Of a DNA stretch of 64,000 bases, positions 24,852 to 32,693 are shown in pieces. Numbering within the stretch: position 1 is the stretch's first letter; the number at the start of each line of letters is the position of its first letter. Location of the stretch: assembly GCF_014650895.1 (NCBI RefSeq), contig NZ_BMVV01000006.1:186001-250000 (forward strand). Direction: 5' to 3'. The translations under genes were made by a program, and so were the position numbers. This stretch comes from Streptomyces omiyaensis. Its GTDB lineage: Bacteria; Actinomycetota; Actinomycetes; Streptomycetales; Streptomycetaceae. Below the pieces are notes generated by a model, which saw only the letters and a list, made by a program, of their open reading frames with translations, was not told the DNA's origin and did not search any database.

Positions 24852-25790
24852 TCAGGCGCGTGCCGTCAGGGTGAGCAGCGTCGCCTCGGGCGGGCAGGCG
24901 AAGCGGACCGGGGTGAACCGGTTGGCGCCGCATCCCGCGGAGACGTGCAGGTAGGAGGTGTGGCCGCCGGCGGTGTGGGTCGAGAGGCCCTTCACGCGGT
25001 CGGTGTCGAGGTCGCAGTTGGTGACGAGCGCCCCGTAGAAGGGGATGCACAGCTGTCCGCCGTGGGTGTGCCCGGCGAGGACCAGCTCGTAGCCGTCGGC
25101 GGTGAAGGCGTCGAGGGCGCGCAGGTAGGGGGCGTGGACGATGCCCAGCGAGAAGTCGGCCGAGGCGTCGGGGCCGCCGGCCACCCGCTCGTACCGGTCC
25201 CGCTTGATGTGCGGGTCGTCGAGGCCGGTGAAGGCCAGGTCGCCCTGGGGCAGCTTGAGCCCGCCGCGGGTGTTGGTGAGGTCGACCCAGCCGGCCGCGT
25301 CGAAGGCGTCCTTGATGCCCTCCCACGGGTTGTGCACGGCGCCGACGACCGGCTTGTTGCCGTTGAGCCCGTGCCGGCCCTGGGCCTTCTCCAGCAGGTA
25401 GAGGGCGGGGTTGCGCAGCCGGGGGCCGTAGTAGTCGTTGGAGCCGAAGACGTAGACGCCGGGGAACTCCATCAGCGGGCCCAGGGCGTCGAGCAGCTCC
25501 GGCACGGCCTCCGTGTCGGAGAGGTTGTCGCCGGTGTTCACGACGAAGTCGGGGCGGAGCCCGGCGAGCTTCTGCAGCCAGGCGCGCTTCTTGTCCTGCC
25601 CGCACACCATGTGGATGTCGGAGACCTGGAGGACCCGCAGGTCGGCCATGCCGGGGGGCAGGACGGGGACGGTGATCCGGCGGAGCCGGAAGGAGCGGGG
25701 CTCGATGCCCGCCGCGTAGACGAGTCCGGCGGCGGCCGTGGCCGCGACGCCTGCCGTGATCTTCAGGGGGAGCCCGTACCGTGCGCGCAT
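24852..25790 (-). CDS. Membrane-anchored metallophosphoesterase
   Basis: A 312-residue calcineurin-like phosphoesterase. An N-terminal hydrophobic helix (LKITAGVAATAAAGLVYAAG) is followed by the metal-binding motifs VLQVSDIHMV, VVNTGDNLS, FGSNDYYGP (GNHD-type) and LAGHTHGGQ. It resembles YkuE/YaeI-type enzymes that face the outside of the membrane. The ATG at 25790 is chosen because the longer frame (to 25856) adds a sequence without signal-peptide character. AACGAT six bases before the ATG may be a leaderless -10 box. Confidence 0.9.
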   Translation of the reverse strand: MRARYGLPLKITAGVAATAAAGLVYAAGIEPRSFRLRRITVPVLPPGMADLRVLQVSDIHMVCGQDKKRAWLQKLAGLRPDFVVNTGDNLSDTEAVPELLDALGPLMEFPGVYVFGSNDYYGPRLRNPALYLLEKAQGRHGLNGNKPVVGAVHNPWEGIKDAFDAAGWVDLTNTRGGLKLPQGDLAFTGLDDPHIKRDRYERVAGGPDASADFSLGIVHAPYLRALDAFTADGYELVLAGHTHGGQLCIPFYGALVTNCDLDTDRVKGLSTHTAGGHTSYLHVSAGCGANRFTPVRFACPPEATLLTLTARA

Positions 25791-25864
25791 CCCCCCATCG
25801 TTCCAGACCCGCGGGGTGGAAATGGACGGGCGGTGGGCGGTGCGCACCTGCGACACTGGGTGCC

Positions 25865-26329
25865 ATGACCACGCTCAAGGCACGACTGAAGGACGACCTC
25901 AACGCCGCGATCAAGGACCGCGACGAACTGCGCTCCTCGACCCTGCGGCTGACCATCGCCGCGATCACCAAGGAGGAGGTCGCGGGCAAGACCAAGCGCG
26001 AGCTCTCCGAGGACGAGGTGCAGAAGGTGATCGCCAAGGAGGCGAAGAAGCGGCGCGAGGCCGCCGACGCCTTCGAGCAGGGCGGTCGCCACGAGTCGGC
26101 CGAGCGCGAGCGGGCGGAGGGAGTCCTCCTCGACGCGTACCTGCCGAAGCAGCTCTCGGACGAGGAGCTGGAGGGGATCGTCGCCGCCGCCGTCGAGGAG
26201 GCGAAGGCGGCCGGTGCCGAGGGCCCGCGCGCGATGGGCGCCGTCATGAAGATCGTGAACCCGAAGGTCGCGGGGCAGGCCGAGGGCGGCCGCGTGGCCG
26301 CCGCGGTGAAGAAGCTGCTCGCGGGCTGA
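25865..26329 (+). CDS. GatB/YqeY domain protein
   Basis: A 154-residue protein with the complete YqeY plan: LKARLKDDLNAAIKDRDELR (residues 4-23), the central SEDEVQKVIAKEAKKRREAA helix, LPKQLSDEELEGIV and the C-terminal GAVMKIVNPKVAGQAEGGR. It resembles the tRNA-binding tail domain of the amidotransferase subunit GatB, and stand-alone YqeY is thought to bind RNA, with no proven activity. GACACT seven bases before the ATG and the lack of a ribosome-binding site suggest a leaderless transcript. It is divergent from the phosphoesterase and convergent with the penicillin-binding protein. Confidence 0.93.
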   Translation: MTTLKARLKDDLNAAIKDRDELRSSTLRLTIAAITKEEVAGKTKRELSEDEVQKVIAKEAKKRREAADAFEQGGRHESAERERAEGVLLDAYLPKQLSDEELEGIVAAAVEEAKAAGAEGPRAMGAVMKIVNPKVAGQAEGGRVAAAVKKLLAG

Positions 26330-26335
26330 GGGCCC

Positions 26336-26388
26336 GACACGCGAAGGGGCGCCCCCACCGGACCGGTGGGGGCGCCCCTTCGCGTGTC
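26336..26388. terminator. Bidirectional terminator, near-perfect 53-base palindrome
   Basis: The segment is a nearly complete palindrome centred at 26362, with arms starting GACACGCGAAGGGGCGCCCC. It lies between the convergent yqeY-like and penicillin-binding protein genes and can fold on either transcript. Confidence 0.9.
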
Positions 26389-26396
26389 CGTCCGCG

Positions 26397-28637
26397 TCAG
26401 CGGTTGCCGCGGCCGCCGTTGCCCCGGCCGGCGTCCCCGCCGGTCAGGTCCGGGAGCGTGATGCCGGGGAACGGGTCGGTCGGCTGGCCGGCCGGCTTGT
26501 CGTCCTCGTCGCGGTCGCGGTCGCGCGGCTTGCCGTCCTCCTCCGGCTTCTCCTTCGGCTTCGGCTTCTCGGCCCGGGGGACCTTGACCGGGACGAAGGA
26601 GGGGGCGTCCGAGCCGAGCGCCCCGGTCATGGCGATCCGCCAGATCGGACCGGGGAGGCAGCCGCCGCAGACCTTGTCGTAGTAGACGCCGCCGATGGTG
26701 ATGTCGAACATCTCGTCGCGCTTGCCGACGTCGTCGCCGACCCAGACGGCGGTGGACAGGTTCGGGGTGTAGCCGACGAACCAGGCGTCCTTGCGGCCCT
26801 CGGTGGTACCGGTCTTGCCCGCGTTGTCGCGGTCGCTCAGGCCCGCCCGGGTACCGGTTCCGTCCTCGACCACGCCCTTCAGCATCTGGTTGATGGTGTC
26901 GGCGGTGCGGTCGGACATCGCGCGCGTGCACTTGGTCTGCGGCACGTTCAGCTTGTCGCCGTTGGCGGCCTTGATGGAGTCGATGATCACCGGTGCGCAG
27001 TAGATGCCGCGGTTGGCGAAGGTCGCGTAGACGTTGGCCATGTCGAGCGGGGTGCTCTCCAGGCTGCCGAGGGTGGCGGACGGGCTCTGCCGGATCGACT
27101 TGCCGAGCTCGCGCTCGTAGCCGACCTTCTTGGCCATCGTCAGCGTCTCGCAGAGGCCGGCCGCCTGCTCCAGCTTGGCGAAGTAGGTGTTGATGGACTT
27201 GCCGAGGGCGCTCGTCATGTCGTACGCCCCCTTCTCCGACTCGAGCTCGTTCTGGACGGACCAGTCCGCGTAGCCCGAGGGCTTGCCGTCGCAGCGCGTG
27301 TAGTCGCTCTCCTTCATGGAGATCTTCCACGGCGTGTCGTAGCTCGTCGCCGGGGACAGCCCCTTCTCCAGGGCGGCGGCGGCGGTGATCGGCTTGAAGG
27401 TCGAGCCGACCGGGAAGCCGTACGTGGTGCCGCCCATCTTGCTGCCGACGGCCAGGTTGAGCGTGGTCTGGTGCTGCTTCTGGTCCAGGCCGTAGGGGCG
27501 GGACTGGCTCATCGACAGGATCCGGCCGGTGCCGGGCTGGACCTGGACGACGGCGGTCGCGACCCCGTCGTCCTTGTTGACCTTGGCCACGGCCGCCTCG
27601 TTCGCCGCCGCCTGCGCCTTCGGGTCCAGCGTGGTCCGGACGGTCAGGCCGCCCAGGTTCCACAGCTTCTGGCGCTCCTCGGCGGTCTTGCCGAAGACGG
27701 GGTCGCTGAGGATCGTCTTGCGGACGTAGTCGCAGAAGAAGCCGGCGCCGTCGACGGCGGTGATGCAGCCGTTCCTCGGCGTCTTCACCTTCAGCTTGAT
27801 CGGGGTGGCCTTGGCCTTGTCGAACTCGGCCTGGCTGATGTCGCCGACGTCCGCCATGCGCTGGAGGACGATGTTCCGGCGCTTGGTGGCTTCCTCGAGG
27901 TCGTTGATCGGGTCGAAGCGGCTCGGCGACTGCACCAGACCGGCCATCATCGCGGCCTCGCCCAGGCTGAGCTTGGCCGCGGGCTTGGAGAAGTAGCGCT
28001 GCGAGGCGGCCTCGATGCCGTACGCCTGCTGCCCGAAGAACGTGATGTTGAGGTAGTTCTCCAGGATCTTCTTCTTGCCCAGCTCCTCCTCGACCTGGAT
28101 CGCGTACTTCAGCTCGCGGACCTTGCGGCCGATCGTCTGCTGGGTGGCCTGCGCGACCTTCTCCGGGTCGTCGCCCGCCTCCTCGACGAAGACGTTCTTC
28201 ACGTACTGCTGGGTCAGGGTGGAGGCGCCCTCGGAGACCCCGCCCGACTGGGCGTTCTTGTTGATCGCGCGCAGCACGCCCTTGAGGTCGATCGCGCCGT
28301 GCTCGTAGAAGCGCGCGTCCTCGATCGCGACGATCGCCTTCTGCATGTAGGGGGAGATCTTCTCCAGCGGCACCACCTTGCGGTCCCGCGAGTAGACCGT
28401 GGCGATCAGCCCGCCCTTGGAGTCCAGGATCGTGGTGCGCTGACTGAGCGGCGGGGTCTTCAGGTTCGCGGGGATCTCGTCGAACCCCTCGACCGTGCCC
28501 TTCGCCGCCAGACCCAGTGCGCCGGCCGCGGGCAGGGCGATGCCCGCCAGCACGGCTCCGGAGAGCACACTGACACCGAGGAACTTGGCGGCCTGCTGGG
28601 TCCCGGTCAGACCACCGCCCGAGCGCTTCTTTGCCAT
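26397..28637 (-). CDS. Class A penicillin-binding protein (transglycosylase/transpeptidase)
   Basis: A 746-residue bifunctional peptidoglycan synthase. After a membrane anchor (about 19-46) comes the GT51 domain with the catalytic glutamate in AIEDARFYEHGAIDLKG (Glu106) and EGASTLTQQYVKN. The transpeptidase has the active-site Ser412 in GSTFKPITAA, the SIN motif (481-483) and KTG in NAGKTGTTEG (608-610). The tail is a charged, Gly/Pro-rich stretch (KPKEKPEEDGKPRDRDRDED) without PASTA domains. A TAGGCT box (28649-28644) six bases before the ATG indicates a leaderless transcript. It is divergent from wblA, an arrangement I recall as conserved in Streptomyces. Confidence 0.96.
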   Translation of the reverse strand: MAKKRSGGGLTGTQQAAKFLGVSVLSGAVLAGIALPAAGALGLAAKGTVEGFDEIPANLKTPPLSQRTTILDSKGGLIATVYSRDRKVVPLEKISPYMQKAIVAIEDARFYEHGAIDLKGVLRAINKNAQSGGVSEGASTLTQQYVKNVFVEEAGDDPEKVAQATQQTIGRKVRELKYAIQVEEELGKKKILENYLNITFFGQQAYGIEAASQRYFSKPAAKLSLGEAAMMAGLVQSPSRFDPINDLEEATKRRNIVLQRMADVGDISQAEFDKAKATPIKLKVKTPRNGCITAVDGAGFFCDYVRKTILSDPVFGKTAEERQKLWNLGGLTVRTTLDPKAQAAANEAAVAKVNKDDGVATAVVQVQPGTGRILSMSQSRPYGLDQKQHQTTLNLAVGSKMGGTTYGFPVGSTFKPITAAAALEKGLSPATSYDTPWKISMKESDYTRCDGKPSGYADWSVQNELESEKGAYDMTSALGKSINTYFAKLEQAAGLCETLTMAKKVGYERELGKSIRQSPSATLGSLESTPLDMANVYATFANRGIYCAPVIIDSIKAANGDKLNVPQTKCTRAMSDRTADTINQMLKGVVEDGTGTRAGLSDRDNAGKTGTTEGRKDAWFVGYTPNLSTAVWVGDDVGKRDEMFDITIGGVYYDKVCGGCLPGPIWRIAMTGALGSDAPSFVPVKVPRAEKPKPKEKPEEDGKPRDRDRDEDDKPAGQPTDPFPGITLPDLTGGDAGRGNGGRGNR

Positions 28638-28649
28638 GGGGGCAGCCTA

Positions 28650-29023
28650 CGTTCTCAATCGCCGGACACACGTATATGCCTTGGCCTAAGCTGCTCCCAA
28701 CTGTCACAGGAGTACGGCCCGGCATCAACCCCCGTGCGTGACATTCGCCTGATTTCCGGCATGTGTTCCCGCGTCCCCGAATGCGCGGCAAGGGCATGTC
28801 CGATTCCGGCGCGTGTGTCGTGAGGTGTCCCATAACACACGCATGTCCTTCGCTCACTCCCCTGGGTGATCTGACGCGCACGCATAGTCCGTTCGGACCA
28901 TTCAAGATTGGGCCCGAAGGGGGTGTTGCGCTGTCCCCGCCTTCCGTAACGTCCCAACTGGCAGCGGTGAATATGCCGCTGCCGCCGTGGGGGAGCCTCG
29001 ATTCGGGAGAGGACGGCGCCGGT
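28650..29023 (+). promoter_or_regulatory. Long 5' region of wblA
   Basis: About 370 bases with GC clearly below the surroundings and no gene. Elements seen: an inverted repeat GCGTGTGT-N16-ACACACGC (28811-28842), three copies of GCATGT (28759, 28794, 28841), a GTCC-GTTC-GGAC hairpin (28887-28898) and several promoter-like hexamers such as CATAGT near 28883. A long leader with multiple regulator sites is expected for this developmental gene. I cannot assign individual regulators. Confidence 0.5.
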
Positions 29024-29368
29024 ATGGGCTGGGTAGCTGACTGGAGTGCGCAGGCGGCCTGCCGCACTACCGATCCGGATGAACTTTTCGTGCAGGGAGC
29101 GGCACAGAACAGGGCAAAGGCGGTGTGCACCGGCTGCCCGGTGCGCACCGAGTGCCTGGCCGACGCCCTGGACAACCGTGTGGAGTTCGGTGTGTGGGGC
29201 GGCATGACGGAGCGCGAGCGCCGTGCCCTGCTGCGCCGGCGCCCCACGGTCACCTCGTGGCGGCGGCTCCTGGAGACCGCGCGCACCGAGTACGAGCGCG
29301 GCGCGGGCCTGCTGCCCGTGGCCATGGAGGACGACGCGACGTACGAGGAGTACGCCGCGGTCGGCTAG
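29024..29368 (+). CDS. wblA: WhiB-like iron-sulfur regulator WblA
   Basis: A 114-residue Wbl protein. Four cysteines (Cys13, 35, 38, 44) in the C-X21-C-X2-C-X5-C pattern bind a [4Fe-4S] cluster, followed by the G(V)WGG turn (56-60) and a basic C-terminal segment (RRALLRRRPTVTSWRRLL) for DNA contact. The sequence agrees closely with my memory of S. coelicolor WblA, which binds sigma-HrdB holoenzyme, controls aerial hyphae maturation and lowers antibiotic production. ATG 29024 is chosen by that match. The frame is open upstream but the extension has no family character. Neighbours (penicillin-binding protein, ArsA pair) fit the known locus. Confidence 0.93.
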   Translation: MGWVADWSAQAACRTTDPDELFVQGAAQNRAKAVCTGCPVRTECLADALDNRVEFGVWGGMTERERRALLRRRPTVTSWRRLLETARTEYERGAGLLPVAMEDDATYEEYAAVG

Positions 29369-29392
29369 TCCCGCTCGCCCCGTGAGGTCCCG

Positions 29393-30853
29393 TCAGGACC
29401 GGTCGCGCGGGGTGGAGAGGCGCTCACCGATGGCCCGCAGCCCGGCGAGGTCGTGCACATCGCCGGGCAGGGCGGCCACCTCGGTCACCGCCACCTCCGG
29501 GTGGAGCGCCGTGAAGCGGTCCCGTGTGTGCTGCTCGCGCGCGAGCACCCGCATCCGCTCGGCGTGGAGCCGGAGCAGGCCCGCGGTGAGCCGCGCGAGC
29601 TCCGGGTCGGTGTCCGGGCCCGTGCTGTCCGGACCGGTGTCCGGGTCCGTGGTGCTGTCCTGACCGGTGTCCGGTCCGGTGCTGTCCGGACCGGTGTCCC
29701 TGCTGCTGTGCTCTTCGGACGCGTCGGCTGTGGGGGCAGCCTCGGATGCGGAGGGGCGTGCGGGGGAGACGGCGGCGGTGGCGGGGTGCGACGGCTCGGA
29801 CGACGTGGCCGGGGCGCCACGCTGTCCAGTCTTCCCGGGCCCCTGATCCACAATGCGGCCCTCGTCAAGATTTTCCGCGGCCGCCCGCGCCCGCTCGGCC
29901 GAGAGCCGCGCCGCCCCGCTGCCGTGGACCCGGTTGAGGACGAGACCGGCCAGCGGCATGCCCTCGGCGGCCAGCCGCTCCACGAAGTACGCCGCCTCCC
30001 GCAGCGCGTCCCGCTCGGGCGCCGCGACCACCAGGAAGGCCGTGCCCGGCGCCTGGAGCAGCCGGTAGGTGGCGTCCGCCCGGGTCCGGAAGCCGCCGAA
30101 CATCGTGTCCATCGCGGCCACGAAGGTCTGCACGTCGCCCAGGAACTGACCCCCCAGCAGCTTCCCCAGCGTCCCCGTCATCATCGACATGCCGACGTTG
30201 AGGAACTTCATCCCGGCCCGGCCGCCCACCTTCGCCGGCGCCATCAGCAGCTTGATGAACTTCCCGTCGAGGAAGGACCCCAGCCGCTTCGGCGCGTCCA
30301 GGAAGTCCAGCGCCGAACGCGACGGCGGGGTGTCGACGACGATGAGGTCCCACTCGTCCCGGGCCCGCAGCTGGCCCAGCTTCTCCATCGCCATGTACTC
30401 CTGCGTACCGGCGAACCCGGCCGACAGGGACTGGTAGAAGGGGTTCTCCAGGATCGCCCGCGCCCGTGCCGGGTCCGCGTGCGCCTCGACGATCTCGTCG
30501 AAGGTCCGCTTCATGTCCAGCATCATCGCGTGCAGCTCACCGCCGTCGGAGCCCTTGATGCCGTCGACCCTGCGCGGGGTGTTGTCCAGCGCGTCGATGC
30601 CCATCGACTGGGCCAGCCGGCGGGCCGGGTCGATGGTGAGGACCACCACCCGCCGGCCCCGCTCCGCCGCCCGCACGCCCAGCGCCGCCGCCGTGGTCGT
30701 CTTGCCGACCCCGCCCGCGCCGCAGCAGACGATGATCCGGGTCCCCCGGTCGTCGAGGACCGGATCGATGTCCAGGAAGGGCACCGCGTCCAGGCCGGCC
30801 CCCGCCGGGGGCACCGGCCCGCCGTCCGCCGGGCCCGGGGTCTTCTCCGTCAC
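29393..30853 (-). CDS. ArsA-family ATPase, second of a pair, with a repeat-rich insertion
   Basis: A 486-residue ArsA/GET3-type ATPase: deviant Walker A in CCGAGGVGKTTTAAALG, switch-like DWDLIVVDTPPSRSALDFL and LVLNRVHG. Between about residues 340 and 420 the protein has a Pro/Ser/Thr/Asp-rich insertion with DTGPDSTGPDTGQDSTTDPD repeats, encoded by repetitive DNA around 29600-29700, just before the last helical segment. The GTG start overlaps the stop of the upstream ArsA-like gene by four bases (GTGA), so the two proteins are probably made in equal amounts and may act as a heterodimer. In actinobacteria such pairs lie next to wblA, and no arsenite link is indicated. Confidence 0.9.
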   Translation of the reverse strand: MTEKTPGPADGGPVPPAGAGLDAVPFLDIDPVLDDRGTRIIVCCGAGGVGKTTTAAALGVRAAERGRRVVVLTIDPARRLAQSMGIDALDNTPRRVDGIKGSDGGELHAMMLDMKRTFDEIVEAHADPARARAILENPFYQSLSAGFAGTQEYMAMEKLGQLRARDEWDLIVVDTPPSRSALDFLDAPKRLGSFLDGKFIKLLMAPAKVGGRAGMKFLNVGMSMMTGTLGKLLGGQFLGDVQTFVAAMDTMFGGFRTRADATYRLLQAPGTAFLVVAAPERDALREAAYFVERLAAEGMPLAGLVLNRVHGSGAARLSAERARAAAENLDEGRIVDQGPGKTGQRGAPATSSEPSHPATAAVSPARPSASEAAPTADASEEHSSRDTGPDSTGPDTGQDSTTDPDTGPDSTGPDTDPELARLTAGLLRLHAERMRVLAREQHTRDRFTALHPEVAVTEVAALPGDVHDLAGLRAIGERLSTPRDRS

Positions 30854-31815
30854 GCCGCACCCACCCCTTGCTTCCGCAGTTCCTTCGCCAGGCGGTAGAG
30901 GCCCGCGATGTCCGCCCCGTCGCCCAGGTAGGGCAGCTCGTACGCGGGCAGGCCGATGCCGTCCAGGACGGCGCGCTGGTCCCGCTCCAGCTCCACCCGG
31001 CGGGCGTGCTCGGCGGCCTGGTCGAGCAGCGGCTCCACGAGGCCCGCGGCGCCCGCGACCCCGGCGCCCGCCAGCGTCCGCGCGATCGCCTCGCGGTGGT
31101 CGCCGGAGGCGGCCCGCACCGCCGCCTCGTCCAGGACCTGCGGGCGGACCATGTTGACCACCACCCGGCCCACCGGCAGCCCCGCCGCGCGCAGTTCGGC
31201 GACGCCGTCCGCCGTCTCCTGGACCGGCATCTCCTCCAGGAGGGTCACCAGGTGCACGGCCGTGTCCGGGGACTTGAGGACGCCCATCACCGCCTGCGCC
31301 TGGTGGTGTATCGGGCCGATCCGGGCCAGCCCGGCCACCTCGTCGTTCACGTTGAGGAAGCGGGTGATGCGGCCGGTCGGCGGCGCGTCCATCACCACGT
31401 GGTCGTAGACCGGCCGGCCGTCGCGCTCCCGCCGCCGGACCGCCTCGCACGCCTTCCCGGTGAGCAGGACGTCCCGCACCCCCGGGGCGATCGTCGTCGC
31501 GAAGTCGATCGCGCCGAGCTTCTTCAGGGCCCGGCCCGCGCCGCCCAGTTTGTAGAACATCTGGAGGTAGTCGAGGAGGGCGCGCTCGGCGTCGATCGCC
31601 AGCGCGTACACCTCGCCGCCGCCCGGAGCCACGGCGATCTTGCGCTCCTCGTAGGGAAGCGCCTCCGTCTCGAAGAGCTGTGCGATGCCCTGTCTGCCTT
31701 CGACCTCGACGAGGAGCGTGCGCTTCCCCTCCGTCGCGAGGGCGAGGGCGAGGGCGGCGGCGACCGTCGTCTTACCGGTACCGCCCTTGCCGCTGACGAC
31801 CTGGAGCCTGCTCAC
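30850..31815 (-). CDS. ArsA-family ATPase, first of a pair
   Basis: A 321-residue ATPase with VVSGKGGTGKTTVAAALALALA (deviant Walker A), the VVMDAPPTGRITRFLN segment and a GRVVVNMVRPQ strand. It matches the ArsA/GET3/MinD superfamily, is soluble, and lacks the metal-binding cysteines of true arsenite pumps. The start is GTG 31815 (VSRLQVVSGKGG): a TAGGCT box (31828-31823) lies seven bases upstream, so the transcript is leaderless, and the longer frame from 31833 would overlap that box. It is followed by its overlapping partner. Confidence 0.92.
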   Translation of the reverse strand: MSRLQVVSGKGGTGKTTVAAALALALATEGKRTLLVEVEGRQGIAQLFETEALPYEERKIAVAPGGGEVYALAIDAERALLDYLQMFYKLGGAGRALKKLGAIDFATTIAPGVRDVLLTGKACEAVRRRERDGRPVYDHVVMDAPPTGRITRFLNVNDEVAGLARIGPIHHQAQAVMGVLKSPDTAVHLVTLLEEMPVQETADGVAELRAAGLPVGRVVVNMVRPQVLDEAAVRAASGDHREAIARTLAGAGVAGAAGLVEPLLDQAAEHARRVELERDQRAVLDGIGLPAYELPYLGDGADIAGLYRLAKELRKQGVGAA

Positions 31816-31928
31816 GCTGTCGAGCCTAACCACTGGCGGGCCCGCGCAATCAGCGGACCGCCCCGGAGAAGTCCCCTGGGGGGAGAGCCTCGGCGGAGCA
31901 TCCCCCCGCAGCGGCTACAGTCGCCTCC

Positions 31929-32084
31929 ATGACCAAGTGGGAGTACGTCACGGTGCCGCTTCTGGTGCACGCGACCAAGCAGATTCTCGACAACTGGGGC
32001 CAGGACGGCTGGGAGCTCGTCCAGGTCGTGCCCGGACCCAACCCGGAGCAGCTCGTGGCCTACATGAAGCGGCCGCAGTCGTGA
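31929..32084 (+). CDS. DUF4177-type small protein
   Basis: A 51-residue protein (MTKWEYVTVPLLVHATKQIL start, then DNWGQDGWELVQVVPGPNP) of the DUF4177 type, small beta-alpha-beta proteins with no known activity. It is below usual length cut-offs, but the leaderless promoter TACAGT (31916-31921) with N7 to the ATG and the four-base overlap (GTGA) with the next gene make it secure. Translational coupling with RidA suggests a joint role. Confidence 0.88.
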   Translation: MTKWEYVTVPLLVHATKQILDNWGQDGWELVQVVPGPNPEQLVAYMKRPQS

Positions 32085-32551
32085 GCGGGGCCGTCGAGGC
32101 GCGGATCGCCGAGCTGGGGCTGAAGCTGCCCGAGGTCGTCCCGCCGCTCGCCGCCTACCAGCCCGCCGTGCAGTCCGGCGTGTACGTCTACACCTCGGGC
32201 CAGCTCCCGATGGTGGACGGCAAGCTCCCGGTGACCGGCAAGGTCGGCGCCGAGGTGACCGCCGAGGAGGCCAAGGCCCTCGCCGCCACCTGCGCGCTGA
32301 ACGCCCTCGCCGCCGTGAAGTCGGTCGCCGGCGACCTCGACCGGATCAAGCGGGTCGTGAAGGTCGTGGGCTTCGTCGCCTCCGCCGCCGACTTCACCGG
32401 CCAGCCCGGTGTCGTCAACGGCGCCAGCGAGCTGCTCGGCGAGATCCTCGGCGAGAAGGGCGTCCACGCCCGCAGCGCCGTCGGCGTCACCGTCCTCCCG
32501 CTCGACGCCCCCGTCGAGGTCGAGGTCCAGGTCGAGCTGACCGAGGCCTGA
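32081..32551 (+). CDS. RidA-family (YjgF/YER057c/UK114) protein
   Basis: A 156-residue RidA-like protein: VQSGVYVYTSGQLPMVDGKL, GEVTAEEAKALAATCALNAL-like helix (with 'A' in place of G at its start) and RSAVGVTVLPLDAPVEVEVQ. Classical RidA deaminates reactive enamines/imines from PLP enzymes and needs an arginine near the C-terminus (as in RxxV). Here the HARSAVGV motif supplies an arginine, but the protein is longer than RidA (about 130 residues) and belongs to the less defined Rid subgroup. Starts at GTG 32081 overlapping the DUF4177 stop. Confidence 0.9.
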   Translation: MSGAVEARIAELGLKLPEVVPPLAAYQPAVQSGVYVYTSGQLPMVDGKLPVTGKVGAEVTAEEAKALAATCALNALAAVKSVAGDLDRIKRVVKVVGFVASAADFTGQPGVVNGASELLGEILGEKGVHARSAVGVTVLPLDAPVEVEVQVELTEA

Positions 32552-32624
32552 CCGGGGCCCGGACCGGCCGCCACGCGCGCGTGGCGCCGGCCCGCGGGAC
32601 CCGTACCCGGATCGTCCGCGCGCG

Positions 32625-32658
32625 GAGCCGGCCGCCCCTTCCCCGGGGCGGCCGGCTC
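32625..32658 (+). terminator. Terminator of the DUF4177-RidA unit
   Basis: A perfect 14-base-pair stem GAGCCGGCCGCCCC/GGGGCGGCCGGCTC with loop TTCCCC, about 75 bases after the stop of the RidA gene and just before the Nudix promoter. Confidence 0.8.
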
Positions 32659-32693
32659 TCGTGCATTCCGTTCGTTGCGCATAGCATCCGGCC

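Noticed and set aside
24775-29325. 1516-codon minus-strand open frame
   Set aside because: It is antisense-frame or out-of-frame over the penicillin-binding protein, phosphoesterase and others, is Arg/Gly/Pro-rich without domains, and exists only because high-GC DNA has few stops.
29393-31815. ArsA pair as an arsenite resistance operon
   Set aside because: No ArsB, ArsC or ArsR gene nearby and no metal-binding cysteine pattern. The position next to wblA is a general actinobacterial feature.
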